64,000 nucleotides of DNA. Origin: Phragmites australis. Its lineage: Eukaryota; Streptophyta; Magnoliopsida; Poales; Poaceae. The notes beneath the pieces were generated by a model, which had not been told where the DNA came from, did not search any database, and saw only the letters and a list, made by a program, of their open reading frames with translations. Below are positions 1-10,972 of this stretch, piece by piece; within the stretch, counting starts at the first letter, position 1, and each line of letters starts with the position of its first letter. The stretch spans positions 19,585,001 through 19,649,000 of the forward strand of contig NC_084943.1 in assembly GCF_958298935.1 (NCBI RefSeq), given 5' to 3'. The position numbers were made by a program, and so were the translations under genes.

Positions 1-556
1 TCCATATTCCTCTCTACCCATGGCATATTACTCCGCCTCTCTTGCTCATACACTTCGACACAAAATGGCAAGGCCGAACGCACACTACATACACTTAACA
101 ATGTTGTGCATACCTTGCCATTTCATGCTATATGCCATTGCAATATTGGGCCAAGGCCCTCACTGTCGAGACCTATCTCTTGAATCATCAACCATCTCCG
201 GTCATTTGCAACACCACCCTGTTCCATAAACTCAAAAAAAAAAAAAAAACAGGCCTCTTACATGCATTTTCGTGTCTTTGGTTGTTTGTGCTATTTGAAC
301 ACGTCCTCCACATCTCCACAAAAACTTACTCCCCGATCAGTTGCTTACATGTTTCTAGGCTATCCCTCCTCTAGTCCTCTCACAATGGGTATCATTGTCC
401 TGATCTCGTCTAAAAAGCAAATTATCATCTTGCGTCACATCATTTTCGACAAAATGCGGTTTCCCTTCCAATCTCGGCAACCTGTCGGCTCTCCATCCCA
501 GTCTGGTGCAGATTTAGATTTTCTTTTAACTCCTAATGATTTTGTGCAAGTTTACT
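1..556 (+). pseudogene. Ty1/copia polyprotein fragment (integrase C-terminal part)
   Basis: The reading frames hop between frames, but together they give the end of a copia integrase and the linker that follows it: a conserved YWA(K/E)AL stretch near 135-150, a NHQPS-type motif near 185, then HMHFRVFGCLCY and SPQKLTPRSVAYMFLGYPSS (positions about 262-390). Stops, a run of A at 233-249 and frame changes show decay. The fragment is open at the window's left edge and stops at 556, where a CACTA element has inserted. The continuation (linker and reverse transcriptase) resumes at 2061. Family assignment is by recognition of copia motifs. Confidence 0.8.
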
Positions 557-2060
557 CATTACCTCAAAACAGTTAGTTATCACAGATGGATTTTAAACCT
601 TATGACATATAGTTATGGGTTCCATCTCTGCAAAAGTGTCTGTGATATCGAGCTTATTATAGACAGTTACAACCCTGTTTGTAACAGAGCTACACACAGA
701 CTGGTCTAAATAAGACATTTATCTGTGATATAGCCACACACATATCAAATTCACAATACACACAAACATATTTTTTTTTGAAAAACTGTTTGTGCGTATT
801 AAGGGTTACAAACGGTTTTTGTTGAAACCCGTTTGTATGAAGTATGTGACCCTCCCCCCTCTCAGCGTGAAACTATTTTGCTTCATGACTGCCTTCATGA
901 TATGACATACATTGCACTTCATGATATACATAAGAGCATCACATGCATATACATATCACAAATGGGAATATTACATGCATATATAAGAACACATTGTTCT
1001 ATATACACAATCTCAGCAGCACATATTGTTCAGAACATGAACCTATACACAATCCCTAATTATATCATCCTGTGTTTCATGTCAACCCAAGCATCATCTT
1101 CAATCATCATCTCGCTGTCATCCGAATCAGGCTTTGTTAAGTAAGAGATGACGATTCAAACCAATATTGCTTCCAAATCGCCAGCCCTTGTTAAGTAAGA
1201 GATGATGGTTCAAACCAATATTGTAGTTCACGAAAATATCTCCATTGTGATGAACAAGAATAGAGAAATTTTTATCAAGAATAAAAGACAATAGAATGCG
1301 ATTCACAACAAAAATTGGGTCCATGGTGGCATCCTTCACAGTAGCGAAGAACACATATTCCATGGGACCAAAATCGACGCCAAGCATCCAGATCATGGAA
1401 GCAGCCATAGGAACAACCCTATTCTCCCAATGTTTGATGGTAGTGAACAAAGACATTGCATATCTAGAACACACAAACACCACATTACCCTCAGTACACA
1501 GATCGAATCAAACCCTAACAAAACCACGATACAAACCCTACTCACCTCAGTAACAGGGAAAGGGATTCGACGCCCAGATCTTGAACCTCCCTCGCAAAAA
1601 TAAACCCTAAACAAATTTTTGCGGAAGGGACCCAGATGGCAATGAGGAGAGCAAGAGAGATGAACTTCTCGTTGCTTTAGCAAGGGAGATGAGCTGTTTG
1701 TGTCTATGAGGGTAGTGGGAAGTCGAAGAGCAAAAGGTCAAATTTAAAACAGTACCCAAGTCTTTAACTATAGATGGGGTTTCAGAAAAAATTTATGTGT
1801 CTATCATACATACACAGACGGATCTTACAAGAAATTGTCTGTGGCAATATCACATATGGGTTATTCTGAACTCCGTCTATGTCTGTAGGATAGAAACAGA
1901 CAGATTTGTAAAAACTGTCTGTGAGTTCTAGCATACCCAGATGGCAGTCATGTTATATACACGTATATCTAAGAAATCGTTTATGGGTATTTTGGTCAGT
2001 GGCGGGCCCTAAGAAACCGTCTGTGATACTTCGTCTACTTTCACTGATTTTGTGGTAGTG
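557..2060. mobile_element. Non-autonomous CACTA element, 1.5 kb
   Basis: The right end, read on the minus strand, starts CACTACCACAAAATCAG. The left end starts CATTACCTCAAAACAG, the same TIR with one mutated base in the CACTA core. The 3-bp target duplication is ACT at 554-556 and 2061-2063. Both ends carry many subterminal copies of a short CACAGACGGTTT-like motif in both orientations (for example 580-860 and 1745-2040), as is usual for CACTA transposons. Removing the element restores continuity of the host copia polyprotein. No transposase is visible. The interior holds a 54-bp direct repeat (starting near 1142 and 1196) and a minus-strand ORF (1127-1483) of unknown identity that may be captured sequence. 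Confidence 0.85.
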
Positions 2061-3080
2061 ACTCTCCTACATGCAGCCACATACCAGCATGTCCTATGCG
2101 TTTGGACCCTGTGCTGCCCGCACGCTCCCATGTGAGGTTCATGCCCTCGCACACATGCGTCCAGGAAGGGCTCGCACCCTCACAACCGTGCACACAGGAA
2201 GGGCTAGCACGCACCTCGTTGCCTAGCACGCACCGCAAGGAGGGGCTCGCGCATGCCTCCTAGGCTCCATGGGATGTGCCTCCAGCATTTGACTCTGTCC
2301 ATAGTCTTCGTCGGCCCTGTCGTGGGTGCGCCTGTGCCTACATCACCGAGCCAAGTGCATGCGGTTGCACCCCTACCTCTTGGCATGCCTCCTGCACCAC
2401 AGTCAATTGATGCGGCCCTGGTGTCGCACCTTGTGAGTGGAACACACCCCATGGTGACTTGTGTTGCTTCTGGAATTATCGAGCCCATCAATCGCCTCAA
2501 CCTATCTTCGACACACAGCTCCATATGTCCCATTCCCTCTAATTATCGGAGTGCGCTCGCTGACACCAATTAACATGCTATGCTGGCTGACAAATTCCAG
2601 GCACTTGTCGATAACCGCACTTGGAAGCTTGTCTCGTGACCTTGCAGTACAAACATTGTCATTGACAAGTGGATTTTCAAGCATAAATTTCATTCCGATA
2701 GCACACTTGCTCGCGACAAAGCTTGGTGGGTTGTTCATGGCTACTCCCATAAGCCAGGTGTGGACTTCGACGAGACTTTCAGTCCAGTCATCAAACCGTC
2801 CATGATTCATGTCGTCCTCATAATCGTGGCTTCTCGCTTGTGGCCGATATATCATCTAGACGTCAAGAATGCCTTTCTGCATGGCACCCTCGACGAGACG
2901 GTTTATTGTCAGCAACCTTCTGGATTCATCGACCCCTCGGCTCCTAGTCATGTCTGCCTCTTACAAAAGTCACTACTCTATGGCCTCAAACAGGCTCTTG
3001 TGCACATGTTCTTTGGTCTTTGTTAGATTCCTTCAGTGCATGAATCTCAGTGCAGATCTAATGGATACGTGCATAAGAGC
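2061..3080 (+). pseudogene. Ty1/copia reverse transcriptase fragment
   Basis: This continues the copia polyprotein interrupted at 556. It has a degraded proline-rich linker (2061-2450), then the entry to the reverse transcriptase domain: HGYSHKPGVDFDETFSPVIK (2740-2800), a YHLDVKNAFLHG core (2850-2885) with its catalytic Asp, and QPSGFIDP and SLLYGLKQA (2920-2995). In-frame stops occur near 2572 and 2637. Recognisable homology fades after about 3000, so the second half of RT, RNase H and the 3' LTR are missing. Known of the family: this is the polymerase of Ty1/copia retrotransposons. Inferred: non-functional relic. Confidence 0.85.
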
Positions 3081-3109
3081 ACATGCCCTTAAGGGTTAAG
3101 GGCCACTAG

Positions 3110-3330
3110 AAGCAAGAGGCTAACAACAACGTTCTTGCGCAAGGTGAAAAGTACCATGAAGATATAATTCTTACCTTTTTTATAGAAGGAATAATGCTTA
3201 CCCTTATTGGTGGATGAACACAAGCGACAGATTTCAGTCTGGAGGAGAGGATTGTTTTTCAAATAATATTAAATTAATGGAAAAGCATAAAAATAATATC
3301 TATTTTTTTAAAAAAATGCTGAAATAGACC
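3110..3330. other. AT-rich spacer without recognisable gene
   Basis: Short AT-rich stretch between the copia relic and the plant-mobile-domain relic. I see no conserved coding frame, terminal repeats or promoter signal in it. Confidence 0.5.
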
Positions 3331-3331
3331 C

Positions 3332-4150
3332 ATGTTGGTAGATGAAATGCCGACTAAAGACCTGTTGGAACACGAGATGCCGATAGAGACATATCGTCAT
3401 TTAGGCCTCCGACATGTGGTGGGCCACCGCTTTTACTACGGTTGGGTACCTATCGGTATGTGGTTTGTCGATTTGTCATGTCGGCAATCCAAGTGCCACC
3501 AGGTACCCTTTATAATGGGTGCGCCACCAGCCGCGGGAGGGGGAGGGGGTGGAAGTCGCACCATTCTTCCTCTTCGGTCTAGAGTAAAGCAGAGGAAACA
3601 CTTGCCAGTTGGTGAGATGGCCTCGACCCTACATGATGTCTCGATGCTTCTTGGTTTGCCCATATCGGAGGAAGCCGTCGGACCAGTCATGGTTGAGACG
3701 TGGTGGAGGATGGAGTTGATGAAGCGGTTCGAGAGGGTCTTGCCGTAGGACCCAGTGCACCCTAAGGGACAACAGGTAGCCTTTGCTGGGAAGCATGGTC
3801 TCAGTAAGGCTTGGGTCGAGCAGTTCCACACCTCGCCCAAGACATGACGACTTGGTTGAGACATATAGGAGGAGGTCTCCACCACCATGTACTGCGTCAA
3901 GCCCCTTGCTCAGGCAAGAGGGGACATTGTTCTAGGTGCCACAGCCTGGGCTCACTTTTGTGTCGACACCAGGGTGGATGAGATCCTTACCAGGTATGTT
4001 ATACCATTTTAACAAAATTTGTTTCCTTGTATTCGCATTTCCAGTTATTAAAAATATTGTTTCTAATGACAGGTTCATAGTGGCAGTCGGGGACCTTCTT
4101 ACCTACTACTTCTTCATCATCGAGGAACTATGGCCACAATCCATATGACT
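3332..4150 (+). pseudogene. Plant mobile domain (PMD/MAIN-like) gene remnant
   Basis: A 138-codon frame (3332-3748) contains the phrase KHLPVGEMASTLHDVSMLLG followed by LPISEEAVGP. This is the hallmark of the plant mobile domain, the aminotransferase-like domain shared by MAIN proteins and by many grass transposons. After the stop at 3746-3748 related sequence continues with frame breaks to about 3990, ending in a possible splice donor (CCAGGTATG near 3990). The 4071-4148 frame may be a following exon but I do not recognise it. A (Gly)6 run lies near 3536-3552. No complete domain is present. PMD genes spread with Mutator-like and gypsy elements, so this is probably a transposon-borne copy rather than a resident gene. 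Confidence 0.55.
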
Positions 4151-4439
4151 GGTTCGCGGAGCCTCCCTGTTAGGGGAATGGTATCTCGCAGGTTTCCTGA
4201 CCCCCCGTTTGGTTTCGGCCAGCCTTGGAAAACTCCAGATGAGGGTGGACAACGCTAATATAATAAGAAAGTGGTTTCAGAAGTTGTCTTGCAGAGGTGG
4301 AGCCAAAGAGGAAAGCCAACGCCAAGTACAGAAGCCGAAGGTCTCAGAGAGCACACTGAAGGAATTGAATAGGGGCCCGAAGGGATATTAGGCAGAGGAC
4401 GAAGGCTCATAGGCCATCAGCAGAAGGGAGGCCCGAAGG

Positions 4440-4727
4440 TGACCCACCGTTAGGACAAAGGGTTGGCTGATGTGCGAGGTTGAAGACATGTGTCACATTC
4501 TGGACGATGTAATAGTTGTAATAGTGTAGTAGCTGTAATACCTCTAGAATATTCTAGGAATATTCCAAAGAATAAGGACATTAATGTAATGATGATTGAG
4601 ATGATTGAGGTATGATTATAAATACCCCCACTCCTATTGATGTGATAGAGATGAACATTCAGTATACCATTAATTGTTTATTCACTGTGTGAGTACCATT
4701 CCTCGTGTTGCGATCTAGATCTTAACA
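4440..4727 (+). mobile_element. 3' end of an LTR (gypsy type), 5' boundary unresolved
   Basis: The stretch ends in CTTAACA immediately before a primer-binding-site-like sequence, as an LTR should. It includes a possible TATA-type run at 4615-4622 and a downstream transcript-like region. The left LTR end could not be placed, so the LTR may start anywhere between about 4200 and 4470. No second copy was seen in the window. Confidence 0.5.
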
Positions 4728-4990
4728 GTTGGCGTCGTCTATGGGGATAGAACCCACAACCACGTGGTGATCCATCATGCCACCGAAGACTAGGAAGAGA
4801 AAAACGATGGAGATGGAGGACGGCGAAGGTGATTCAGTCCCTCTGGGTAGCGAGGAGGGGCCTTGGGGGCCGAAGGGGCCAAAGTCTTAGCCAAAGCCCC
4901 TCGGGTCGAAGCACCAAGAGGTGACGGAGTTGGAGCACGCGAAGCAACTAAACTGGAGGTGAAAAAAACTAGGGGGAAAGTTAGCAACAC
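4728..4990 (+). mobile_element. Primer-binding site and gag start of a truncated gypsy element
   Basis: TTGGCGTCGTCTATGGGGA at 4729-4747 resembles the primer-binding site that follows the 5' LTR in many grass gypsy elements (usual form TGGCGCCGTCTGTGGGGA). A start codon at 4778 opens a basic frame (MPPKTRKRKTMEME), typical for a gag N-terminus, which soon meets a stop near 4888. The element breaks off at about 5000 where MITE-like sequence begins. Confidence 0.5.
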
Positions 4991-5005
4991 TCAGTACAAG
5001 CGACG

Positions 5006-5602
5006 TGTTTGGTTTTAGATCCCAGAGAGCCTGATCAAATATTAGTCATCATAGTTAAAGTTAGGATAATACCAAATTGAGGCTAAAAAGACGATGTTTG
5101 GTTTGTGATCAAGTTAAATTTGAGGTAGGTGTCAAAATTAGAGGGGAAAATGGTGTTTGTATTGTAGACATACTAAAATCTGACAAAACTCTTGTATGAC
5201 ATGTGAGTCTTATTTGTTAATAAAATTTTCTTTTACCAAAATAGTCATATAAGATCTTGTTTTGTAGATATAATTATAAGAAATATTATGGTGCAAAAAT
5301 ATTATAAATTAGATACACGGTTTACTAGATAAAATAGTTTGAAATTAGTTAATCCTAAAATTTTGGAACCCGTGTGACCTATGGGAAGTTGACACCTAAC
5401 CAGCTACTGTTCGTTTTGGCCGGCCAATTCGTGGGCGAGCAAAAAGCTGGCCCTTGCTCCACCAACAAATTAGCGTGCAGGACAATTGGGCAAGGCCAAC
5501 TTTATTTTGGCCGGTCAATTCTGGCCTCTCAAGCAAATGGCTGCCAAATCAGCTGGGCAGAGCTAAAATTTGGTTCGGCGGACCATCGCACTGAACCAAA
5601 CA
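5006..5602. mobile_element. Putative MITE with TGTTTGGTT-type ends
   Basis: The left end reads TGTTTGGTTTTAG and the right end, on the minus strand, reads TGTTTGGTTCAG, giving a roughly 12-bp inverted repeat. A second internal copy of the motif lies at about 5091, so two related elements may be nested. I found no clean target duplication. The 86-codon frame at 5374-5634 is probably incidental. PIF/Harbinger- or hAT-derived MITEs in grasses often have such ends. Confidence 0.35.
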
Positions 5603-5650
5603 GCCAGGCCCCAGCTAGTAATCACCTTTGTTAGTGCTTGCATGCATTTG

Positions 5651-6240
5651 CAGGGTTGGTCCTAACCTTTTGGTGGCTCGGGCGAGGCAAAAATTGAGCC
5701 CTATGTAAAAATAATAATACTTTTATTGTAATTTATAGCTAATTTTTAGCAGATCATAAGAACACGAACTATTAATCAGCGACAATCCGGTTGCTCAAAA
5801 CAATATTAGTACGTACGAGGAAAATGTAAAATGCTACTAGGATAAAAATACTTTAAGAGAAGTATAGCAGAATTCTCACTAAGATGCTTCTATTCTCTCC
5901 ATCTATAATTGCAAAAAGAACTATTATCATCACTAGATCCAAAAAAGTTTATGAAAAAATAAAATCACTTTGTCAACATGTCACCTTTTTGAGATCCAGT
6001 CATCTATCTAACCGATTTTTTTTTCCTTTTCTCCTTTTTCACATAAATGCTTTCTTAATCACATGTTACCACACTATAAAGAGTTGGTACCACGGAAGAA
6101 ACATAAATATTTGTGTTGGTAGACACCGAAATTGCAACCTCTCCTTTTGAACCTTTCTCAACAAGTCAATTCTAATTGAAATATTTAAACATTAGAATAA
6201 AAAAATCAAAGTTACAAGAAGGTTTGAATCTAACTAAACT
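5651..6240. mobile_element. hAT-like transposon end and AT-rich debris
   Basis: CAGGGTTGGTCCTAACCTTT at 5651-5670 resembles the CAGGGCCGGCCCTGA-type terminal repeat of grass hAT elements. What follows is AT-rich without a gene. I could not find the matching right end, so the element is either truncated or longer than I can define. Confidence 0.35.
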
Positions 6241-6639
6241 CACATCCTCATGCAAGGGGTGATCACTGGGAGGTGTCGTCTGATGGCATTCTTTTCCGGG
6301 GAGAGAGGAGCGGTCGAAGGGTACGGGATGGATGAACAGACAAATGTGTGATTGCCATGACTTGGCTTGCAGCCCTTGGGCTAATTACCATGATTACAGA
6401 CGAATGCTTTAGTGGAAGAAATGAACAAATGCTAAGGAAGGAAGGGACAAAGATGGAGTTGCTTTGGGGCTTCCCTTATTTTCCTAGTTGCCTAGCTACT
6501 TACCATTCTATGCATGCTTTAGGCTTTAAGTGATCTACAGTTGAGCTAATAGGCTGACTACTGCCCCGTAAACAGTCATACAAGTGTTTACTTTGGATGG
6601 GGCTCTGACTTTTGGGGGCCAAGACGGTCGCCCTGGTTG

Positions 6640-6900
6640 CCCTGCATTTGCAGCTCCATGATTCCATTCCATAAAACAGCAAGGGAAAGATGCGGCTGCA
6701 ATCGAATCTATCTTCCCGGCCGAAACGTTTGTTCCTTTTCTTTTTGACCTCGCGCCATGCATGCATGGTTCCCTTAACTCCGGCCCAAAAGTATTCAGTA
6801 ACTTTTAAGTGCACACGGTATGATGGGATTATCATCTTGTAGGATTATCATCTTTGTTGGCTTGTAGTCAATCGACCTAAAGACATTTAGTAACTCCGAG
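6640..6900. repeat. HIPL upstream repeat R, distal copy
   Basis: Near-identical in long stretches to 8745-8955. Both contain GCAGCTCCATGATTCCATTC, a GGGAAAGATGCGGCTGCAAT block, a pyrimidine-rich CTTTTCTTTTTGACCTCGCG block and AAGTGCACACGGTAT, and both end near ATCGACCTAAAGACA. Together with repeat P (7528-7932 and 10973-11190) it shows that the upstream region of the HIPL gene was duplicated in the order R-P, R-P. Confidence 0.8.
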
Positions 6901-7520
6901 GCACCTTTTTACTACAACTATCTCCGTTTCCCTTGAAGTGTGTGTATACATCAGTAAATCATGCTTGCACTCGACAAAGTTGAAGTGCAAAGAATATAGT
7001 GTCGAGATCAAGTGCTCCCTCGGTTTCTTCTTATATGTCATGTTAGTATTTGAAAATGTCAAACTTTATAATTAAGTTTTAACCAATAATTAGTTAAAGT
7101 GTGTGTTTAGCATACAAAACTTATATCAATACATTCGTACTTGAAATATCTTTTGATACCATAAAGATTTTGTAGTAATAATTGATATCATATTGTAAGA
7201 GAAACTAATTATGAAAGTATAGTACATAGTACTATATATTATAACAATTGCCAAGCTGTAGCCAGACACGCAAACAGCACTTACCTGTCAACTTCGGTGT
7301 GTACAGACCATTAGGCCAGCCAAAGCCATATACAGAGTAAAAGAGAGGTGCTTTAGGAGAGGCTTTACAAGACTAGCTACAAAGTGTGGCCTATAATTAT
7401 TCACTTTCACTTTAGAACTATTCAAATCTGGAGTCGTTTGTGTTCCTTGTGCCTGGACTGCTTCTTTTCCTTTCGTTTTCACTATTGGCTTTGAGCCTTT
7501 TCACCGACGGTATGATTAAC
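6900..7520. other. AT-rich upstream DNA without gene
   Basis: No coding frame with family resemblance. It contains short purine- and T-rich tracts and ATATA runs. It is the spacer between repeat copies R and P of the distal duplicate. Confidence 0.5.
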
Positions 7521-7527
7521 TACACAC

Positions 7528-7932
7528 CATGCAGCTTGCAGTAAACAACGTTATCACTGTAATTACGTGATCGGACTGATCACATCTGAAGCCGTTTCCG
7601 TGCACTAGAGACCTCGTGACTCTTATTCTCATCTTAACATATACATAAATATACAAACGTGTATGCTTGTGCATATGATGTGAGTGCGAAGTATATATAT
7701 AGTGTAAGTCATGGATGTACCGTAAAAAAACTGAAGCCGTGAGGGTGAGGAACCGCATCTTCGCTCCACCACCCGAATCCATGCACTCGCGTGGCTTTTT
7801 ACCGCGCGCGTGCATGCGTGGAAACAACCAGGAGGAAGACACGTGGTGGTAGTATTTTTTTTTTCAGCTTGTCATGGAACTGATGGAAGCAAAATCAAAT
7901 CAAAGGCTAGCTAATTGTAGCCTACAGCAGGT
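7528..7932. repeat. HIPL upstream repeat P, distal copy
   Basis: Matches 10973-11190, which lies just upstream of the HIPL TATA box. Shared blocks are AACGTTATCACTG(T/C)AATTACGTGATCG, CGCATCTTCGCTCCACCACC, ATGCACTCGCGTGGC and, at the end, GAAGCAAAATCAAA with AATTGTAGCCT(A/C)CAGCAGGT. The distal copy has extra sequence inside and is followed by no HIPL exon. Confidence 0.8.
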
Positions 7933-8202
7933 TGGACTGGAGCAGCACCATGGTATGGACGGTGGACACAGGCTGGGCGCACACTTTAGATCTGTATATC
8001 TAGCTCAAGTACATACGAAGTGCCTGGAACTGGAAGCACGCTTGCTTGCTCCACTGATTTTATCTTTTTTAAGGCAGTTGGACAATACAATTTAAAAAGA
8101 TCAAAAGTATGCCGACCAACTATGCGTATCAGAATCACGTTCAAAACCCTTCTTGATAATGCAACCAATTCATCTTGTGACAGACATGATATACACGGTC
8201 GG

Positions 8203-8698
8203 AGGCCATGAATCAGCTAAGAAACTTTTAGCCTTATCACATGACGATTGACAAAAAGGGTAGCTTCTGGTGGAGAAGCAACCTTTAGTTGCTCAATACT
8301 TATAGAGGTTTAGCAGTGGCCAACATAGGAGATGGATCATCTATTCTGTTCTGTCTTTATATAAAGACAGATAGGACACATGCAAGGATCATATCTATTC
8401 TGTTGTGTCTTTAAATAAGGTCTGAGGCCATGAATCAGCTAATAAGAAACTTTTAGCCTGATCACATGACGATTGACAAAAAGGGTAGCTTCTGGTGGAG
8501 AAACAACATTTAGTTGCTCAATACTTATAGAGGTTTAGCAGTGGCCGACATAGGAGATGGATCATCTATTCTACATGCAAGGATCATCTATTCTGTTCTG
8601 TCTTTAAATAAGGTCTGAGGCCATGAATCAGCTAACAAACTTTTAGCCTGATGACATGAAGATTGACAAAAAAAGGTAGCTTCTGGTGGAGAAGCAAC
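8203..8698. repeat. Three-copy tandem repeat, unit about 190-220 bp
   Basis: Three units start at GGCCATGAATCAGCTAA at 8203, 8426 and 8619 (spacing 223 and 193 bp). Each contains TTTTAGCCTGATCACATGA-like sequence, GGGTAGCTTCTGGTGGAGAA and, in the first two, GTTGCTCAATACTTATAGAG and GGAGATGGATCATCTATTCT. The third is truncated. No coding potential seen. Confidence 0.85.
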
Positions 8699-8744
8699 AA
8701 TTAAGTATCCAAAACAATCAAGGGTAGCCAGTACATACCTTGGT

Positions 8745-8955
8745 GCATGCATTTGCAGCTCCATGATTCCATTCCATAAAGCGGCGAGGGAAAGATGCGG
8801 CTGCAATCGATTCTTTCTCCCCGGCCGAAACGTTTGTTCTTTTCTTTTTGACCTCGCGCCATGCATGCATGGTTCTTTTCCGGCCCAAAACTAATCAGTA
8901 ACTTTTAAGTGCACACGGTATAGTGGGATTATCATCAATCGACCTAAAGACACAT
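8745..8955. repeat. HIPL upstream repeat R, proximal copy
   Basis: Second copy of the R block at 6640-6900. Its own continuation toward repeat P is interrupted at 9059 by a CACTA element. Confidence 0.8.
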
Positions 8956-9058
8956 ATAAAAGTAGCCGTTCCCAACCGTAGATTGCAGATCCCCTGCCCC
9001 CTGTTGGCAATATTCCGATCCAAGGTACTTAGCGCGCGCTGACGTAGCAGGTTCCAAA

Positions 9059-10955
9059 CACTACTACAGACCACCCCTTTTTTACGGGGCTATTATTGAT
9101 AAAAAAACCCCGACAATAATAACTCATCTAGCAATAACCGACGGTGATAATTAAATATCATTGCTGATTTTAAAAACCGACAATAATAGCTCATTCAGCA
9201 AAAATCAGTACTAATAATCAAGTACCACAGCCGGTTCAATTAAAAAAACCGACAGTGATACTTGATTATCTCTACCGATTCTATCAAAAAACCTAAAGTA
9301 AAACTAATCTGGCAAAACCGACACTGATAATCAAGTATCTGTAGAATCGAATATGCGCAAAATACCTAATCAGAGGGGATGAATGATTGTGGAAATCAAA
9401 TTCAAAGATTAACTCACTCAAATCGAAAATCAATTTAAACTCGGTATTCCACTCGAAACAGATTGTATACGCTCGTAAAAATGATGTAGAGAAAGATCTG
9501 TTGATCAGATTTCTCTCAATTTTGGACAGAAAAAATTAGATTCAAATACGAAACTATTCCAACAAGAATCGAGTCAATTGGACATGTGGATCAATAATTA
9601 TTCCTAGTCGATGAAGACTGTATCAACCAGAATTGACTAGATCAAAACCTAGTCGAGTTGAACAAAAAGCTACTCGAGATCAAATCAAAGCTACTCGAAT
9701 TTTTCTTAGATCAAACACTAGATATTCTAGCTAGGTTCTAGATGGATTAAACCAAGATGAAACTCGCTAAAAACACGAAATTAATCAAAAGCCAAAACTA
9801 AGCACGCAGAATATAGAACAGAGAAAAATTCCGAATCAGCAACTCATCAACTTACGAAACTTGATTCTTGATTGCACCGATGAGTTTACAAGATGCCTCT
9901 ACAAAGCATCCAACAAGGATTTTCACAAAATCTTAAAACCCTAAACAGATCTACTCTCTAGATCAAAAGTCTAAATCTGATCTTATTTTTGGCGCATACC
10001 CCTTTTTACCCTGACCAAGACCCTCTCAATATATAGTCCTCCAAACCAACCTTGGTTTAGAAACAATCTTGGTTGTATCCTACCCGGACACAAACCATAC
10101 CAAAACACGTCCACCCATAACCGAATTCAACTCGTGCTCGAGTCCAACTCCGACTAGCACTCAATTCCTTATGGGACTGGACTCTTCGACCAATCAGACC
10201 GTAGCCTGACCTCGCTATGTACTCAAACGACTCCATCATCCAAACACATAATCTGGTTGCCCACGACCTCACGTACGTCTGCCCTTCTCCGCAACGTACC
10301 TAGTCGCACACATGCAACCTTGCCTTCACGTACACTGTTCTCTAGCCCGAACGCCCCGCATGATATCCTCGATCACTAGAACCTCAATTCCTCCCTGAAC
10401 CTAGTTCCGAACCTCAGTTCATCCCTGAACCTAGTTTCGATCCCATTATCGATCACGTTCGTCTTCGAGCAACACTTGCACATGAATCGAACAATAAACA
10501 AGTACGAGCACAAGTCCTTCCCGACTTGACTCAAGATCAGTTCACGTAACACCACACAAAACTGCAAGCAAAACCAACATGCTAACATAAGCAAACCCAA
10601 CTACTAATAGCGCATCAAACCATCTATGCTATCCAAGCATATCCAAGCAATATCTTAGCAACTCATGAACATCATCCTAATATCATTATGCTAAATCACT
10701 TTGATTTGTCAATTTTAGTATTCAAACAAAATTTTCATCACATGATCTCATAATCTCCCCCTTGATGAACATTGGCAACATGTTAACAGGCATGATTTGA
10801 TTTTAAAATCAAATACAAAGTGAAACAAAAAAGGGGCTCATATGTAGTTTAGAGGGACTGGCTGGGGGTAAAAAATTATTTTTTATATATTTTTTTGCTC
10901 CGATTCACGAGCGAGTAGAACTAACTGTGATATCATATGTGTTTCTATAATAGTG
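9059..10955. mobile_element. CACTA element, 1.9 kb, non-autonomous, with nested LTR remnant
   Basis: The left end is CACTACTACAGACCACC. The right end on the minus strand is CACTATTATAGAAACAC, giving a TIR of roughly CACTAYTAYAGA. Flanking triplets are AAA (9056-9058) and AAT (10956-10958), a possibly diverged TSD. Subterminal copies of an AAACCGACAGTGATA-like motif crowd 9100-9340. No transposase frame is visible. The middle is occupied by a reversed LTR-type remnant (about 9341-10800). The element lies between repeat copies R and P, directly upstream of the HIPL promoter. Confidence 0.75.
9341..10800 (-). mobile_element. Reversed LTR-retrotransposon 3' end inside the CACTA element
   Basis: On the minus strand the sequence passes a purine tract AAGGGGGAGA (plus-strand 10754-10763), which resembles the polypurine tract next to the 3' LTR of copia (SIRE/Angela-like) elements. 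An LTR-like region with a TATA box (plus-strand 10029-10036) follows, reaching a CTACA end near 9341. No coding domain remains. Only the 3' end seems to have been retained. The family is inferred. Confidence 0.4.
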
Positions 10956-10972
10956 AATCTTGCAGCATTCAG

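Noticed and set aside
2204..2573. Frames of 106-109 codons on both strands before the copia RT
   Set aside because: The plus strand here reads as the degraded proline-rich linker of the copia polyprotein; no separate gene is needed.
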